From Inia geoffrensis (Eukaryota; Chordata; Mammalia; Artiodactyla; Iniidae): a DNA stretch of 64,000 nt. The notes below the pieces were generated by a model, which saw only the letters and a program-made list of their open reading frames with translations, was not told the origin of the DNA and did not search any database. A program made the position numbers and the translations under genes. Positions 1 to 10,409 of the stretch are shown here, one piece after another. The DNA lies in assembly GCA_036417435.1 (NCBI GenBank), contig CM070910.1:78972784-79036783 (forward strand). Reading direction: 5' to 3'. The stretch's first letter is position 1; every line of letters begins with the position of its first letter.

Positions 1-462
1 AATCATCATAACTAAATCCACTCATTATGCTGCTACTGGTCTGTGACCATTGATTTCATTGTTGAGTGATATTCCATTGTAGGGATGTACCACAACTTCT
101 ATATCCAGTTTTCTCTTTCTGAGCTATTGAAGTTGTACCATAGTCAAGGTTCCCGTACACAGATCAGCCCCAAACTTTGGTGTGGCTCTGTCTTTTTCAT
201 TTAAATTTTCCGAATCTATAGCACCATAAGTGGAAGTGCCCTAGGCTCTCTAGCTTGGTTTTTTCTTTGTTCCAGGAAACACCATCCACTTCTCCAGAGT
301 GGCTGTTGGCAATTTACATCCCGCCCATCAGCATAACAAGGCTGCGGGTTCTCCATGGCCTGTCCTGCCTCTCTGGATTTTACATTTTTTTCGGAGGGCC
401 CTTTTGGTCGGTCGTAAGTGAGACTTCCTTGTAGTGCGGATTTCCATTGCAGGCTTGCTTGG

Positions 463-534
463 TTGGCCAAAAAGGGCGTATGCGTTTTTTCCTGAATATA
501 TTCAGGAAAAAACGCATACGCCCTTTTTGGCCAA
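463..534. mobile_element. 72 bp perfect palindrome, likely mariner MITE (reference copy)
   Basis: The two 36-base arms, starting TTGGCCAAAAAGGGCGTATG and meeting at AATATATT (495-502), are exact reverse complements with no spacer. The arm resembles, from memory, the terminal repeat of ruminant mariner elements, which begins GGTTGGCCAAAAAGTTCGTT. The layout, two inverted ends fused back to back, is that of MADE1-type mariner MITEs. It has no coding capacity. I do not see clean TA target-site duplications; flanks are cttgg on the left and gtgca on the right, so the insertion edges have decayed. It lies at the right edge of the confident L1 similarity and may have inserted into the L1 fragment. 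Confidence 0.75.
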
Positions 535-780
535 GTGCATCACTGTCGAACTGCTGCCTCTTTTCCTACGATTTCAGAGCAATTTTTATCTACCACCTGA
601 TATCTGTTTTCTGCAATTCTGTGTCGTGTTCAAGTGCTCTTCACAGTCTTCCTTCTATAAATTTTTGGATGATAGGGGTCATTTGGAACTCCACAGGATT
701 GTGAGTTACAGTGCCAAAAATCTCCTTTTCTCAACTCGCTTTCTTGTGAGCTGACTGCAAACCCGAATAATTGCTTCAGG
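535..780 (-). other. Possible continuation of antisense L1 ORF2, weak
   Basis: Just past the palindrome the plus strand keeps a T-rich, antisense-ORF2-like character. Short stretches such as the run around 640-690 and the GATTGTGAGTTACAGTGCC stretch near 700 can be laid beside L1 in the right order. The similarity is too weak to call by eye. If real, the mariner MITE split the L1 fragment and L1 makes up roughly two thirds of the monomer. Confidence 0.35.
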
Positions 781-1319
781 CCCTAATCTCGTTCCGGCAT
801 GGCACGCTGAGCCTTTGGTGAATTCTTCTTCCTGTAGGGAAATCATCGTTCAGTGTGCCCGTCCAAACAAATCGAGTTAGCTGCTCATTGGTTCTCCTTA
901 TTCCTGCTCATCTTCCACAGAAATTGCAAACTGTGCCAAACAAGAGGTCAAAGGCACTGACTCTCCAAGTGGGGAGAATGTTAATATCGCATCTGGAAAG
1001 GCGAACTCGAGTACCGGGGTGGAAAACGGCGATGAATTTTAGAAATTTTGCCTGATCACTTCGTGGACCATATTCTGGGTTTTCCATGCATATTTTAGCT
1101 GAGGGATAAATCCCTTAAACTTGGAGATTTGGGACCCGTGGATTGGGAATCATGCACCATTACCTCAAAGGGTCTGCATTCCCTCACCAATAGCATCAGC
1201 CCCAAGTGTCCAGCCTTATCTCTCCCCCAGCTGTGGATGTAGAGGTGGTAAATCCAAGATTTCTCGCAAGACCTCAAGGACTTATTTAAGAATTTCTCTC
1301 TATTTCCCAGTCCTTGTGC
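781..1319. other. Monomer portion of unknown origin
   Basis: I recognise no transposon family, gene or RNA here. It holds the unit's EcoRI-type GAATTC (near 820), the CTCGAG at 1006-1011 followed by a G run that separates unit types, and a pyrimidine tract ending in CAG near 1300 that looks like a splice acceptor but has no partner. It is as well conserved between units as the rest of the monomer. A decayed LTR or more L1 are possible sources. Confidence 0.6.
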
Positions 1320-2196
1320 TTTCTTTTTCAAATTTATTTTTATAAGGGGATTTAGATTATTTACACTGCTATGTGTATGCTGCTGTACACAAGTGATTTT
1401 CTTATGGAGACCTATAAATGTATGGGTTTTAAGTTTCTTCACAGTCAGGTATATTCCTAGGTTTTGAATACGGGGTGTTGAGTCGATTTGGTTGAGCGAG
1501 GAGTAGGTCTAGTCTAATATATATTTGGTTTATGGAATGGTATCTGTCCTAATGTCCATCTCTGGTTTTATGCAGCCTCCCCACTCTCCTTTGACCTTAA
1601 GCAAGCATAAATTACTTTTGTAAATGTGAGACTCTGTTGTGTTTTCAAATGCAGTTCATGCGTAGTCGTGTTTCCATTCCCGGTATTAGTGATATCTTAT
1701 GATGTTTCTTTTTCTGTGTGACTTATTTCACTTAGAATCATCGTAACTAAATCCACTCATTATGCTGCTACTGGTCTGTGGCCATTGATTTCATTGTTGA
1801 GTGATATTCCATTGTAGGGATGTACCACAACTTCTATATCCAGTTTTCTCTTTCTGAGCTATTGAAGTTGTACCATAGTCAAGGTTCCCGTACACAGAGC
1901 AGCCCCAAACTTTGGTGTGGCTCTGTCTTTTTCATTTAAATTTTCCGAATCTATAGCACCATAAGTGGAAGTGCCCTAGGCTCTCTAGCTTGGTTTTTTC
2001 TTTGTTCCAGGAATCACCATCCACTTCTCCAGAGTGGCTGTTGGCAATTTACATCCCGCCCATCAGCATAACAAGGCTGCCGGTTCTCTATGGCCTGTCC
2101 TGCATGTCTGGCTTTTACATTTTTTCGGAGGGCCCTTTTGGTCGGTCGGAAGTGAGACTTCCTTGTAGTGCGGATTTCCATTGCAGGCTTGCTTGG
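1320..2196 (-). mobile_element. L1 (LINE-1) 3' end fragment, antisense, inside the monomer
   Basis: This is the reference copy. In each unit the segment runs from about 416 bp before the unit start to the base before the palindrome. Read on the minus strand it is collinear with a mammalian L1 3' end. A poly-A relic (T-rich at 1320-1346) comes first, then 3' UTR similarity at 1347-1735. ORF2 C-terminus similarity follows: 1780-1827 on the minus strand reads WYIPTMEYHSTMKSMA, against the L1 hallmark W-x-IYTMEYYSAIK. About 180 bp further on, 2008-2060 matches the L1 stretch around a TGGCTGT-x-CAATTTACAT core, at close to the spacing expected in L1. The reading frame is decayed, so the fragment is dead. 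The match is from memory of cetartiodactyl L1s; the subfamily cannot be named. Confidence 0.85.
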
Positions 2197-3469
2197 TTGG
2201 CCAAAAAGGGCGTATGCGTTTTTTCCTGAATATATTCAGGAAAAAACGCATACGCCCTTTTTGGCCAAGTGCATCACTGTCGAACTGCTGCCTCTTTTCC
2301 TACGATTTCAGAGCAATTTTTATCTACCACCTGATCTCTGTTTTCTGCAATTCTGTGTCGTGTTCAAGTCCTCTTCACAGTCTTCCTTCAATAAATTTTT
2401 GGATGATAGGGGTCATTTGGAACTCCGCAGGATTGTGAGTTACAGTGCCAAAAATCTCCTTTTCTCAACTCGCTTTCTTGTGAGCTGACTGCAAACCCGA
2501 ATAATTGCTTCAGGCCCTAATCTCGTTCCGGCATGGCACGCTGAGCCTTTGGTGAATTCTTCTTCCTGTAGGGAAATCATCGTTCAGTGTGCCCGTCCAA
2601 ACAAATCGAGTTATCCGCTCATTGGTTCTCCTTATTCCTGCTCATCTTCCACAGAAATTGCAAACTGTGCCAAACAAGAGGTCAAAGGCACTGACTCTCC
2701 AAGTGGGGAGCATGTTAATATCGCATCTGGAAAGGCGAACTCGAGTACCGGGGTGGAAAATGGCGATGAATTTTAGAAATTTTGCCTGATCACTTCGTGG
2801 ACCATATTCTGGGTTTTCCATGCATATTTTAGCTGAGGGATAAATCCCTTAAACGTGGAGATTTGGGACCCGTGGATTGGGAGTCATGCACCATTACCTC
2901 AAAGGGTCTGCATTCCCTCACCAATAGCATCAGCCCCAAGTGTCCAGCCTTATCTCTCCCCCAGCTGTGGATGTAGAGGTGGTAAATCCAAGATTTCTCG
3001 CAAGACCTCAAGGACTTATTTAAGAATTTCTCTCTATTTCACAGTCCTTGTGCTTTCTTTTTCAAATTTATTTTTATAAGGGGATTTAGATTATTTACAC
3101 TGCTGTGTGTATGCTGCTGTACACAAGTGATTTTCTTATGGAGACCTATAAATGTATGGGTTTTAAGTTTCTTCACAGTCAGGTATATTCCTAGGTTTTG
3201 AATACGGGGTGTTGAGTCGATTTGGTTGAGCGAGGAGTAGGTCTTGTCTAATATATATTTGGCTTATGGAATGGTATCTGTCCTAATGTCCATCTCTGGT
3301 TTTATGCAGCCTCCCCACTCTCCTTTGACCTTAAGCAAGCATAAATTTCTTTTGTAAATGTGAGACTCTGTTGTGTTTTCAAATGCAGTTCATGCGTAGT
3401 CGTGTTTCCATTCCCGGTATTAGTGATATCTTATGATGTTTCTTTTTCTGTGTGACTTATTTCACTTAG
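1736..3469 (+). repeat. Satellite unit 2, type A
   Basis: 1,734 bp; one T is missing from the T run near 2130. Palindrome 2197-2268 is perfect. It has the rare CTATGGCCTGTCCTGCATGT variant near 2087, otherwise seen only in unit 37, and AATAGCATCAGC shared with units 1 and 36. GTTATCCGCTC near 2611 is shared with units 4 and 5. Confidence 0.97.
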
Positions 3470-5204
3470 AATCATCGTAACTAAATCCACTCATTATGCT
3501 GCTACTGGTCTGTGGCCATTGATTTCATTGTTGAGTGATATTCCATTGTAGGGATGTACCACAACTTCTATATCCAGTTTTCTCTTTCTGAGCTATTGAA
3601 GTTGTACCATAGTCAAGGTTCCCGTACACAGAACAGCCCCAAACTTTGGTGTGGCTCTGTCTTTTTCATTTAAATTTTCCGAATCTATAGCACCATAAGT
3701 GGAAGTGCCCTAGGCTCTCTAGCTTGGTTTTTTCTTTGTTCCAGGAAACACCATCCACTTCTCCAGAGTGGCTGTTGGCAATTTACATCCCGCCCATCAG
3801 CATAACAAGGCTGCCGGTTCTCCATGGCCTGTCCCGCCTCTCTGGATTTTACATTTTTTTCGGACGGCCCTTTTGGTCGGTCGGAAGTGAGACTTCCTTG
3901 TAGTGCGGATTTCCATTGCAGGCTTGCTTGGTTGGCCAAAAAGGGCGTATGCGTTTTTTCCTGAATATATTCAGGCAAAAACGCATACGCCCTTTTTGGC
4001 CAAGTGCATCACTGTCGAACTGCTGCCTCTTTTCCTACGATTTCAGAGCAATTTTTATCTACCACCTGATATCTGTTTTCTGCAATTCTGTGTCGTGTTC
4101 AAGTGCTCTTCACAGTCTTCCTTCTATAAATTTTTGGATGATAGGGGTCATTTGGAACTCCACAGGATTGTGAGTTACAGTGCCAAAAATCTCCTTTTCT
4201 CAACTCGCTTTCTTGTGAGCTGACTGCAAACCCGAATAATTGCTTAAGGCCCTAATCTCGTTCCGGCATGGCATGCTGAGCCTTTGGTGAATTCTTCTTC
4301 CTGTAGGGAAATCATCGTTCAGTGTGCCCGTCCAAACAAATCGAGTTAGCCGCTCATTGGTTCTCCTTATTCCTGCTCATCTTCCACAGAAATTGCAAAT
4401 TGTGCCAAACAAGAGGTCAAAGGCACTGACTCTCCAAGTGGGGAGAATGTTAATATCGCATCTGGAAAGGAGAACTCGAGTACCGGGGTGGAAAATGGCG
4501 ATGAATTTTAGAAATTTTGCCTGATCACTTCGTGGACCATATTCTGGGTTTTCCATGCATATTTTAGCTGAAGGATAAATCCCTTAAACGTGGAGATTTG
4601 GGACCCGTGGTTTTGGAGTCATGCACCATTACTTCAAAGGGTCTGCATTCCCTCACCAATAGTATCAGCCCCAAGTGTCCAGCCTTATCTCTCCCCCAGC
4701 TGTGGATGTAGAGGTGGTAAATCCAAGATTTCTCGCAAGCCCTCAAGGACTTATTTAAGAATTTCTCTCTATTTCACAGTCCTTGTGCTTTCTTTTTCAA
4801 ATTTATTTTTATAAGGGGATTTAGATTATTTACACTGCTGTGTGTATGCTGCTGTACACAAGTGATTTTCTTATGGAGACCTATAAATGTATGGGTTTTA
4901 AGTTTCTTCACAGTCAGGTATATTCCTAGGTTTTGAATACGGGGTGTTGAGTCGATTTGGTTGAGCGAGGAGTAGGTCTTGTCTAATATATATTTGGCTT
5001 ATGGAATGGTATCTGTCCTAATGTCCATCTCTGGTTTTATGCAGCCTCCCCACTCTCCTTTGACCTTAAGCAAGCATAAATTTCTTTTGTAAATGTGAGA
5101 CTCTGTTGTGTTTTCAAATGCAGTTTATGCGTAGTCGTGTTTCCATTCCCGGTATTAGTGATATCTTATGATGTTTCTTTTTCTGTGTGACTTATTTCAC
5201 TTAG
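3470..5204 (+). repeat. Satellite unit 3, type A
   Basis: 1,735 bp. Palindrome 3932-4003 has one break (A to C at 3976). It shares GTCCCGCCTCTCTG with units 4 and 5 and the TTTTGGAGTCATGC variant near 4612, so it is their nearest relative. Its last ~85 bp (CAGTTTATGCG near 5121) already belong to the unit 4-5 duplication. Confidence 0.97.
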
Positions 5205-8200
5205 AATCATCGTAACTAAATCCACTCATTATGCTGCTACTGGTTTGTGGCCATTGATTTCATTGTTGAGTGATATTCCATTGTAGGGATGTACCACAAC
5301 TTCTATATCCAGTTTTCTCTTTCTGAGCTATTGAAGTTGTACCATAGTAAAGGTTCCCGTACACAGAGCAGCCCCAAACTTTGGTGTGGCTCTGTCTTTT
5401 TCATTTAAATTTTCCGAATCTATAGCACCATAAGTGGAAGTGCCCTAGGCTCTCTAGCTTGGTTTTTTCTTTGTTCCAGGAAACACCATCCACTTCTCCA
5501 CAGTGGCTTTTGGCAATTTACATCCCGCCCATCAGCATAAAAAGGCTGCCGGTTCTCCATGGCCTGTCCCGCCTCTCTGAATTTTACATTTTTTTCGGAG
5601 GGCCCTTTTGGTCGGTCGGAAGTGAGACTTCCTTGTAGTGCGGATTTCCATTGCAGGCTTGCTTGGATGGCCAAAAAGTGCGTATGCGTTTTTTCCTGAA
5701 TATATTCAGGAAAAAACGCATACGCCCTTTTTGGCCAAGTGCATCACTGTCGAACTGCTGCCTCTTTTCCTACGATTTCAGAGCAATTTTTATCTACCAC
5801 CTGATATCTGTTTTCTGCAATTCTGTGTCGTGTTCAAGTGCTCTTCACAGTCTTCCTTCAATAAATTTTTGGATGATAGGGGTCATTTGGAACTCCACAG
5901 GATTGTGAGTTACAGTGCCAAAAATCTCCTTTTCTCAACTCGCTTTCTTGTGAGCTGACTGCAAACCCGAATAATTGCTTCAGGCCCTAATCTCGTTCCG
6001 GCATGGCAGGCTGAGCCTTTGGTGAATTCTTCTTCCTGTAGGGAAATCATCGTTCAGTGTGCCTGTCCAAACAAATCGAGTTATCCGCTCATTGGTTCTC
6101 CTTATTCCTGCTCATCTTCCACAGAAATTGCAAACTGTGCCAAACAAGAGGTCAAAGGCACTGACTCTCCAAGTGGGGAGAATGTTAATATCGCATCTGG
6201 AAAGGCGAACTCGAGTACCGGGGTGGAAAATGGCGATGAATTTTAGAAATTTTGCCTGATCACTTCGTGGACCATATTCTGGGTTTTCCATGCATATTTT
6301 AGCTGAAGGATAAATCCCTTAAACGTGGAGATTTGGGACCCGTGGTTTTGGAGTCATGCACCATTACCTCAAAGGGTCTGCATTCCCTCACCAATAGTAT
6401 CAGCCCCAAGTGTCCAGCCTTATCTCTCCCCCAGCTGTGGATGTAGAGGTGGTAAATCCAAGATTTCTCGCAAGACCTCAAGGACTTATTTAAGAATTTC
6501 TCTCTATTTCACAGTCCTTGTGCTTTCTTTTTCAAATTTATTTTTATAAGGGGATTTAGCTTATTTACACTGCTGTGTGTATGCTGCTGTACACAAGTGA
6601 TTTTCTTATGGAGACCTATAAATGTATGGGTTTTAAGTTTCTTCACAGTCAGGTATATTCCTAGGTTTTGAATACGGGGTGTTGAGTCGATTTGGTTGAG
6701 CGAGGAGTAGGTCTTGACTAATATATATTTGGCTTATGGAATGGTATCTGTCCTAATGTCCATCTCTGGTTTTATGCAGCCTCCCCACTCTCCTTTGACC
6801 TTAAGCAAGCATAAATTTCTTTTGTAAATGTGAGACTCTGTTGTGTTTTCAAATGCAGTTTATGCGTAGTCGTGTTTCCATTCCCGGTATTAGTGATATC
6901 TTATGATGTTTCTTTTTCTGTGTGACTTATTTCACTTAGAATCATCGTAACTAAATCCACTCATTATGCTGCTACTGGTTTGTGGCCATTGATTTCATTG
7001 TTGAGTGATATTCCATTGTAGGGATGTACCACAACTTCTATATCCAGTTTTCTCTTTCTGAGCTATTGAAGTTGTACCATAGTAAAGGTTCCCGTACACA
7101 GAGCAGCCCCAAACTTTGGTGTGGCTCTGTCTTTTTCATTTAAATTTTCCGAATCTATAGCACCATAAGTGGAAGTGCCCTAGGCTCTCTAGCTTGGTTT
7201 TTTCTTTGTTCCAGGAAACACCATCCACTTCTCCACAGTGGCTTTTGGCAATTTACATCCCGCCCATCAGCATAAAAAGGCTGCCGGTTCTCCATGGCCT
7301 GTCCCGCCTCTCTGAATTTTACATTTTTTTCGGAGGGCCCTTTTGGTCGGTCGGAAGTGAGACTTCCTTGTAGTGCGGATTTCCATTGCAGGCTTGCTTG
7401 GATGGCCAAAAAGTGCGTATGCGTTTTTTCCTGAATATATTCAGGAAAAAACGCATACGCCCTTTTTGGCCAAGTGCATCACTGTCGAACTGCTGCCTCT
7501 TTTCCTACGATTTCAGAGCAATTTTTATCTACCACCTGATATCTGTTTTCTGCAATTCTGTGTCGTGTTCAAGTGCTCTTCACAGTCTTCCTTCAATAAA
7601 TTTTTGGATGATAGGGGTCATTTGGAACTCCACAGGATTGTGAGTTACAGTGCCAAAAATCTCCTTTTCTCAACTCGCTTTCTTGTGAGCTGACTGCAAA
7701 CCCGAATAATTGCTTCAGGCCCTAATCTCGTTCCGGCATGGCACGCTGAGCCTTTGGTGAATTCTTCTTCCTGTAGGGAAATCATCGTTCAGTGTGCCTG
7801 TCCAAACAAATCGAGTTATCCGCTCATTGGTTCTCCTTATTCCTGCTCATCTTCCACAGAAATTGCAAACTGTGCCAAACAAGAGGTCAAAGGCACTGAC
7901 TCTCCAAGTGGGGAGAATGTTAATATCGCATCTGGAAAGGCGAACTCGAGTACCGGGGTGGAAAATGGCGATGAATTTTAGAAATTTTGCCTGATCACTT
8001 CGTGGACCATATTCTGGGTTTTCCATGCATATTTTAGCTGAAGGATAAATCCCTTAAACGTGGAGATTTGGGACCCGTGGTTTTGGAGTCATGCACCATT
8101 ACCTCAAAGGGTCTGCATTCCCTCACCAATAGTATCAGCCCCAAGTGTCCAGCCTTATCTCTCCCCCAGCTGTGGATGTAGAGGTGGTAAATCCAAGATT

Positions 8201-8575
8201 TCTCGCAAGACCTCAAGGACTTATTTAAGAATTTCTCTCTATTTCACAGTCCTTGTGCTTTCTTTTTCAAATTTATTTTTATAAGGGGATTTAGCTTATT
8301 TACACTGCTGTGTGTATGCTGCTGTACACAAGTGATTTTCTTATGGAGACCTATAAATGTATGGGTTTTAAGTTTCTTCACAGTCAGGTATATTCCTAGG
8401 TTTTGAATACGGGGTGTTGAGTCGATTTGGTTGAGCGAGGAGTAGGTCTTGACTAATATATATTTGGCTTATGGAATGGTATCTGTCCTAATGTCCATCT
8501 CTGGTTTTATGCAGCCTCCCCACTCTCCTTTGACCTTAAGCAAGCATAAATTTCTTTTGTAAATGTGAGACTCTG
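5120..8575 (+). repeat. Near-exact 1,735 bp tandem duplication (units 4-5)
   Basis: Two copies (about 5120-6854 and 6855-8575) share all private variants, including two palindrome breaks. One difference was noticed. This is the signature of a recent unequal crossover one unit long. Confidence 0.9.
5205..6939 (+). repeat. Satellite unit 4, type A, twin of unit 5
   Basis: 1,735 bp. Palindrome 5667-5738 has two breaks (A at 5667, T at 5679). Private variants GGTTTGTGGCC, CATAGTAAAGG, CCACAGTGGCTTTTGG, GATGGCCAAAAAGTGCG and CTTGACTAATA all recur 1,735 bp later. The one difference from unit 5 that I noticed is GGCAGGCTGAG near 6006 against GGCACGCTGAG. Confidence 0.97.
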
Positions 8576-8674
8576 TTGTGCTTTCAAATGCAGTTCATGC
8601 GTAGTCGTGTTTCCATTCCCGGTATTAGTGATATCTTATGATGTTTCTTTTTCTGTGTGACTTATTTCACTTAG
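6940..8674 (+). repeat. Satellite unit 5, type A, twin of unit 4
   Basis: 1,735 bp. Palindrome 7402-7473 has the same two breaks as unit 4 (7402, 7414). The twin relationship ends near 8575, where GTGCTTTCAAATGCAGTTCATG replaces the unit 4 end sequence. Confidence 0.97.
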
Positions 8675-10409
8675 AATCATCGTAACTAAATCCACTCATT
8701 ATGCTGCTACTGGTCTGTGGCCATTGATTTCATTGTTGAGTGATATTCCATTGTAGGGATGTACCACAACTTCTATATCCAGTTTTCTCTTTCTGGGCTA
8801 TTGAAGTTGAACCATAGTCAAGGTTCCCGTACACAGAGCAGCCCCAAACTTTGGTGTGGCTCTGTCTTTTTCATTTAAATTTTCCGAATCTATAGCACCA
8901 TAAGTGGAAGTGCCCTTGGCTCTCTAGCTTGGTTTTTTCTTTGTTCCAGGAAACACCATCCACTTCTCCAGAGTGGCTGTTGGCAATTTACATCCCGCCC
9001 ATCAGCATAACAAGGCTGCGGGTTCTCCATGGCCTGTCCTGCCTCTCTGGATTTTACATTTTTTTCGGAGGGCTCTTTTGATCGGTGGGAAGTGAGACTT
9101 CCTTGTAGTGCGGATTTCCATTGCAGGCTTGCTTGGTTGGCCAAAAAGGGCGTATGGGTTTTTTCCTGAATATATTCAGGAAAAAACGCATACGCCCTTT
9201 TTGGCCAAGTGCATCACTGTCGAACTGCTGCCTCTTTTCCTACGATTTCAGAGCAATTTTTATCTACCACCTGATATCTGTTTTCTGCAATTCTGTGTCG
9301 TGTTCAAATCCTCTTCACAGTCTTCCTTCAATAAATTTTTGGATGATAGGGGTCATTTGGAACTCCGCAGGATTGTGAGTTACAGTGCCAAAAATCTCCT
9401 TTTCTCAACTCGCTTTCTTGTGAGCTGACTGCAAACCCGAATAATTGCTTCAGGCCCTAATCTCGTTCCGGCATGGCACGCTGAGCCTTTGGTGAATTCT
9501 TCTTCCTGTAGGGAAATCATCGTTCAGTGTGCCCGTCCAAACAAATCGAGTTAACCGCTCATTGGTTCTCCTTATTCCTGCTCATCTTCCACAGAAATTG
9601 CAAACTGTGCCAAACAAGAGGTCAAAGGCACTGACTCTCCAAGTGGGGAGAATGTTAATATCGCATCTGGAAAGACGAACTCGAGTACCGGGGTGGAAAA
9701 TGGCGATGAATTTTAGAAATTTTGCCTGATCACTTCGTGGACCATATTCTGGGTTTTCCATGCATATTTTAGCTGAAGGATAAATCCCTTAAACGTGGAG
9801 ATTTGGGACCCTTGGATTGGGAATCATGCACCATTACCTCAAAGGGTCTGCATTCCCTCACCAATAGTATCAGCCCCAAGTGTCCAGCCTTATGTCTCCC
9901 CCAGCTGTGGATGTAGAGGTGGTAAATCCAAGATTTCTCGCAAGACCTCAAGGACTTATTTAAGAATTTCTCTCTATTTCACAGTCCTTGTGCTTTCTTT
10001 TTCAAATTTATTTTTATAAGGGGATTTAGATTATTTACACTGCTGTGTGTATGCTGCTGTACACAAGTGATTTTCTTATGGAGACCTATAAATGTATGGG
10101 TTTTAAGTTTCTTCACAGTCAGGTATATTCCTAGGTTTTGAATACGGGGTGTTGAGTCGATTTGGTTGAGCGAGGAGTAGGTCTTGTCTAATATATATTT
10201 GGCTTATGGAATGGTATCTGTCCTAATGTCCATCTCTGGTTTTATGCAGCCTCCCCACTCTCCTTTGACCTTAAGCAAGCATAAATTTCTTTTGTAAATG
10301 TGAGACTCTGTTGTGTTTTCAAATGCAGTTCATGCGTAGTCGTGTTTCCATTCCCGGTATTAGTGATATCTTATGATGTTTCTTTTTCTGTGTGACTTAT
10401 TTCACTTAG
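8675..10409 (+). repeat. Satellite unit 6, A/B mosaic
   Basis: 1,735 bp. Palindrome 9137-9208 has one break (C to G at 9157). Left of the palindrome it has B marks (TTCTGGGCTATTGAAGTTGAACC, TTTTGATCGGTGGG); right of it, type A marks (CAAACAAATCGAG would be CAAATCGAG with GTTAACC here, ACCGGGGTGG). The switch falls near the palindrome. Confidence 0.96.

Larger units (their letters stand above)
1..1735 (+). repeat. Satellite unit 1, type A
   Basis: 1,735 bp. Palindrome 463-534 is perfect. Type A marks: GGTCGGTC before the palindrome, CAAACAAATCGAG, ACCGGGGTGG, ATTGGGAATCATGC, CTCAAAGGG, TTCAAATGCAG. It carries TGCGGGTTCTCC and AATAGCATCAGC, rare variants also found in unit 36. Confidence 0.97.

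Noticed and set aside
434..754. Open frame of ~106 codons on the plus strand, present in most units
   Set aside because: It runs through the palindrome and antisense L1, has no recognisable domain, and is repeated only because the unit is repeated. The palindrome makes its middle self-complementary. It is broken in several units without consequence.
1290..1312. Splice acceptor (pyrimidine tract plus CAG) and TATA-like CCTATAAATG near 1410
   Set aside because: Common in T-rich satellite DNA. No matching donor, exon or transcript evidence in the sequence.
1095..1442. Minus-strand frame of 115 codons in units 1 and 26
   Set aside because: Covers the unassigned part and the poly-T relic, low-complexity lysine/asparagine-rich end, split in most units.
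1..1735. CENP-B box (TTCG-4N-A-2N-CGGG)
   Set aside because: Checked TTCG and CCCG sites in the first unit on both strands. The closest, CCCGAATAATTGCTT near 763, keeps only part of the core.
5205..8674. Assembly error as the explanation of near-identical units
   Set aside because: Not excluded, but the one-base difference and the different flanks argue for two true copies; left as a check rather than a call.
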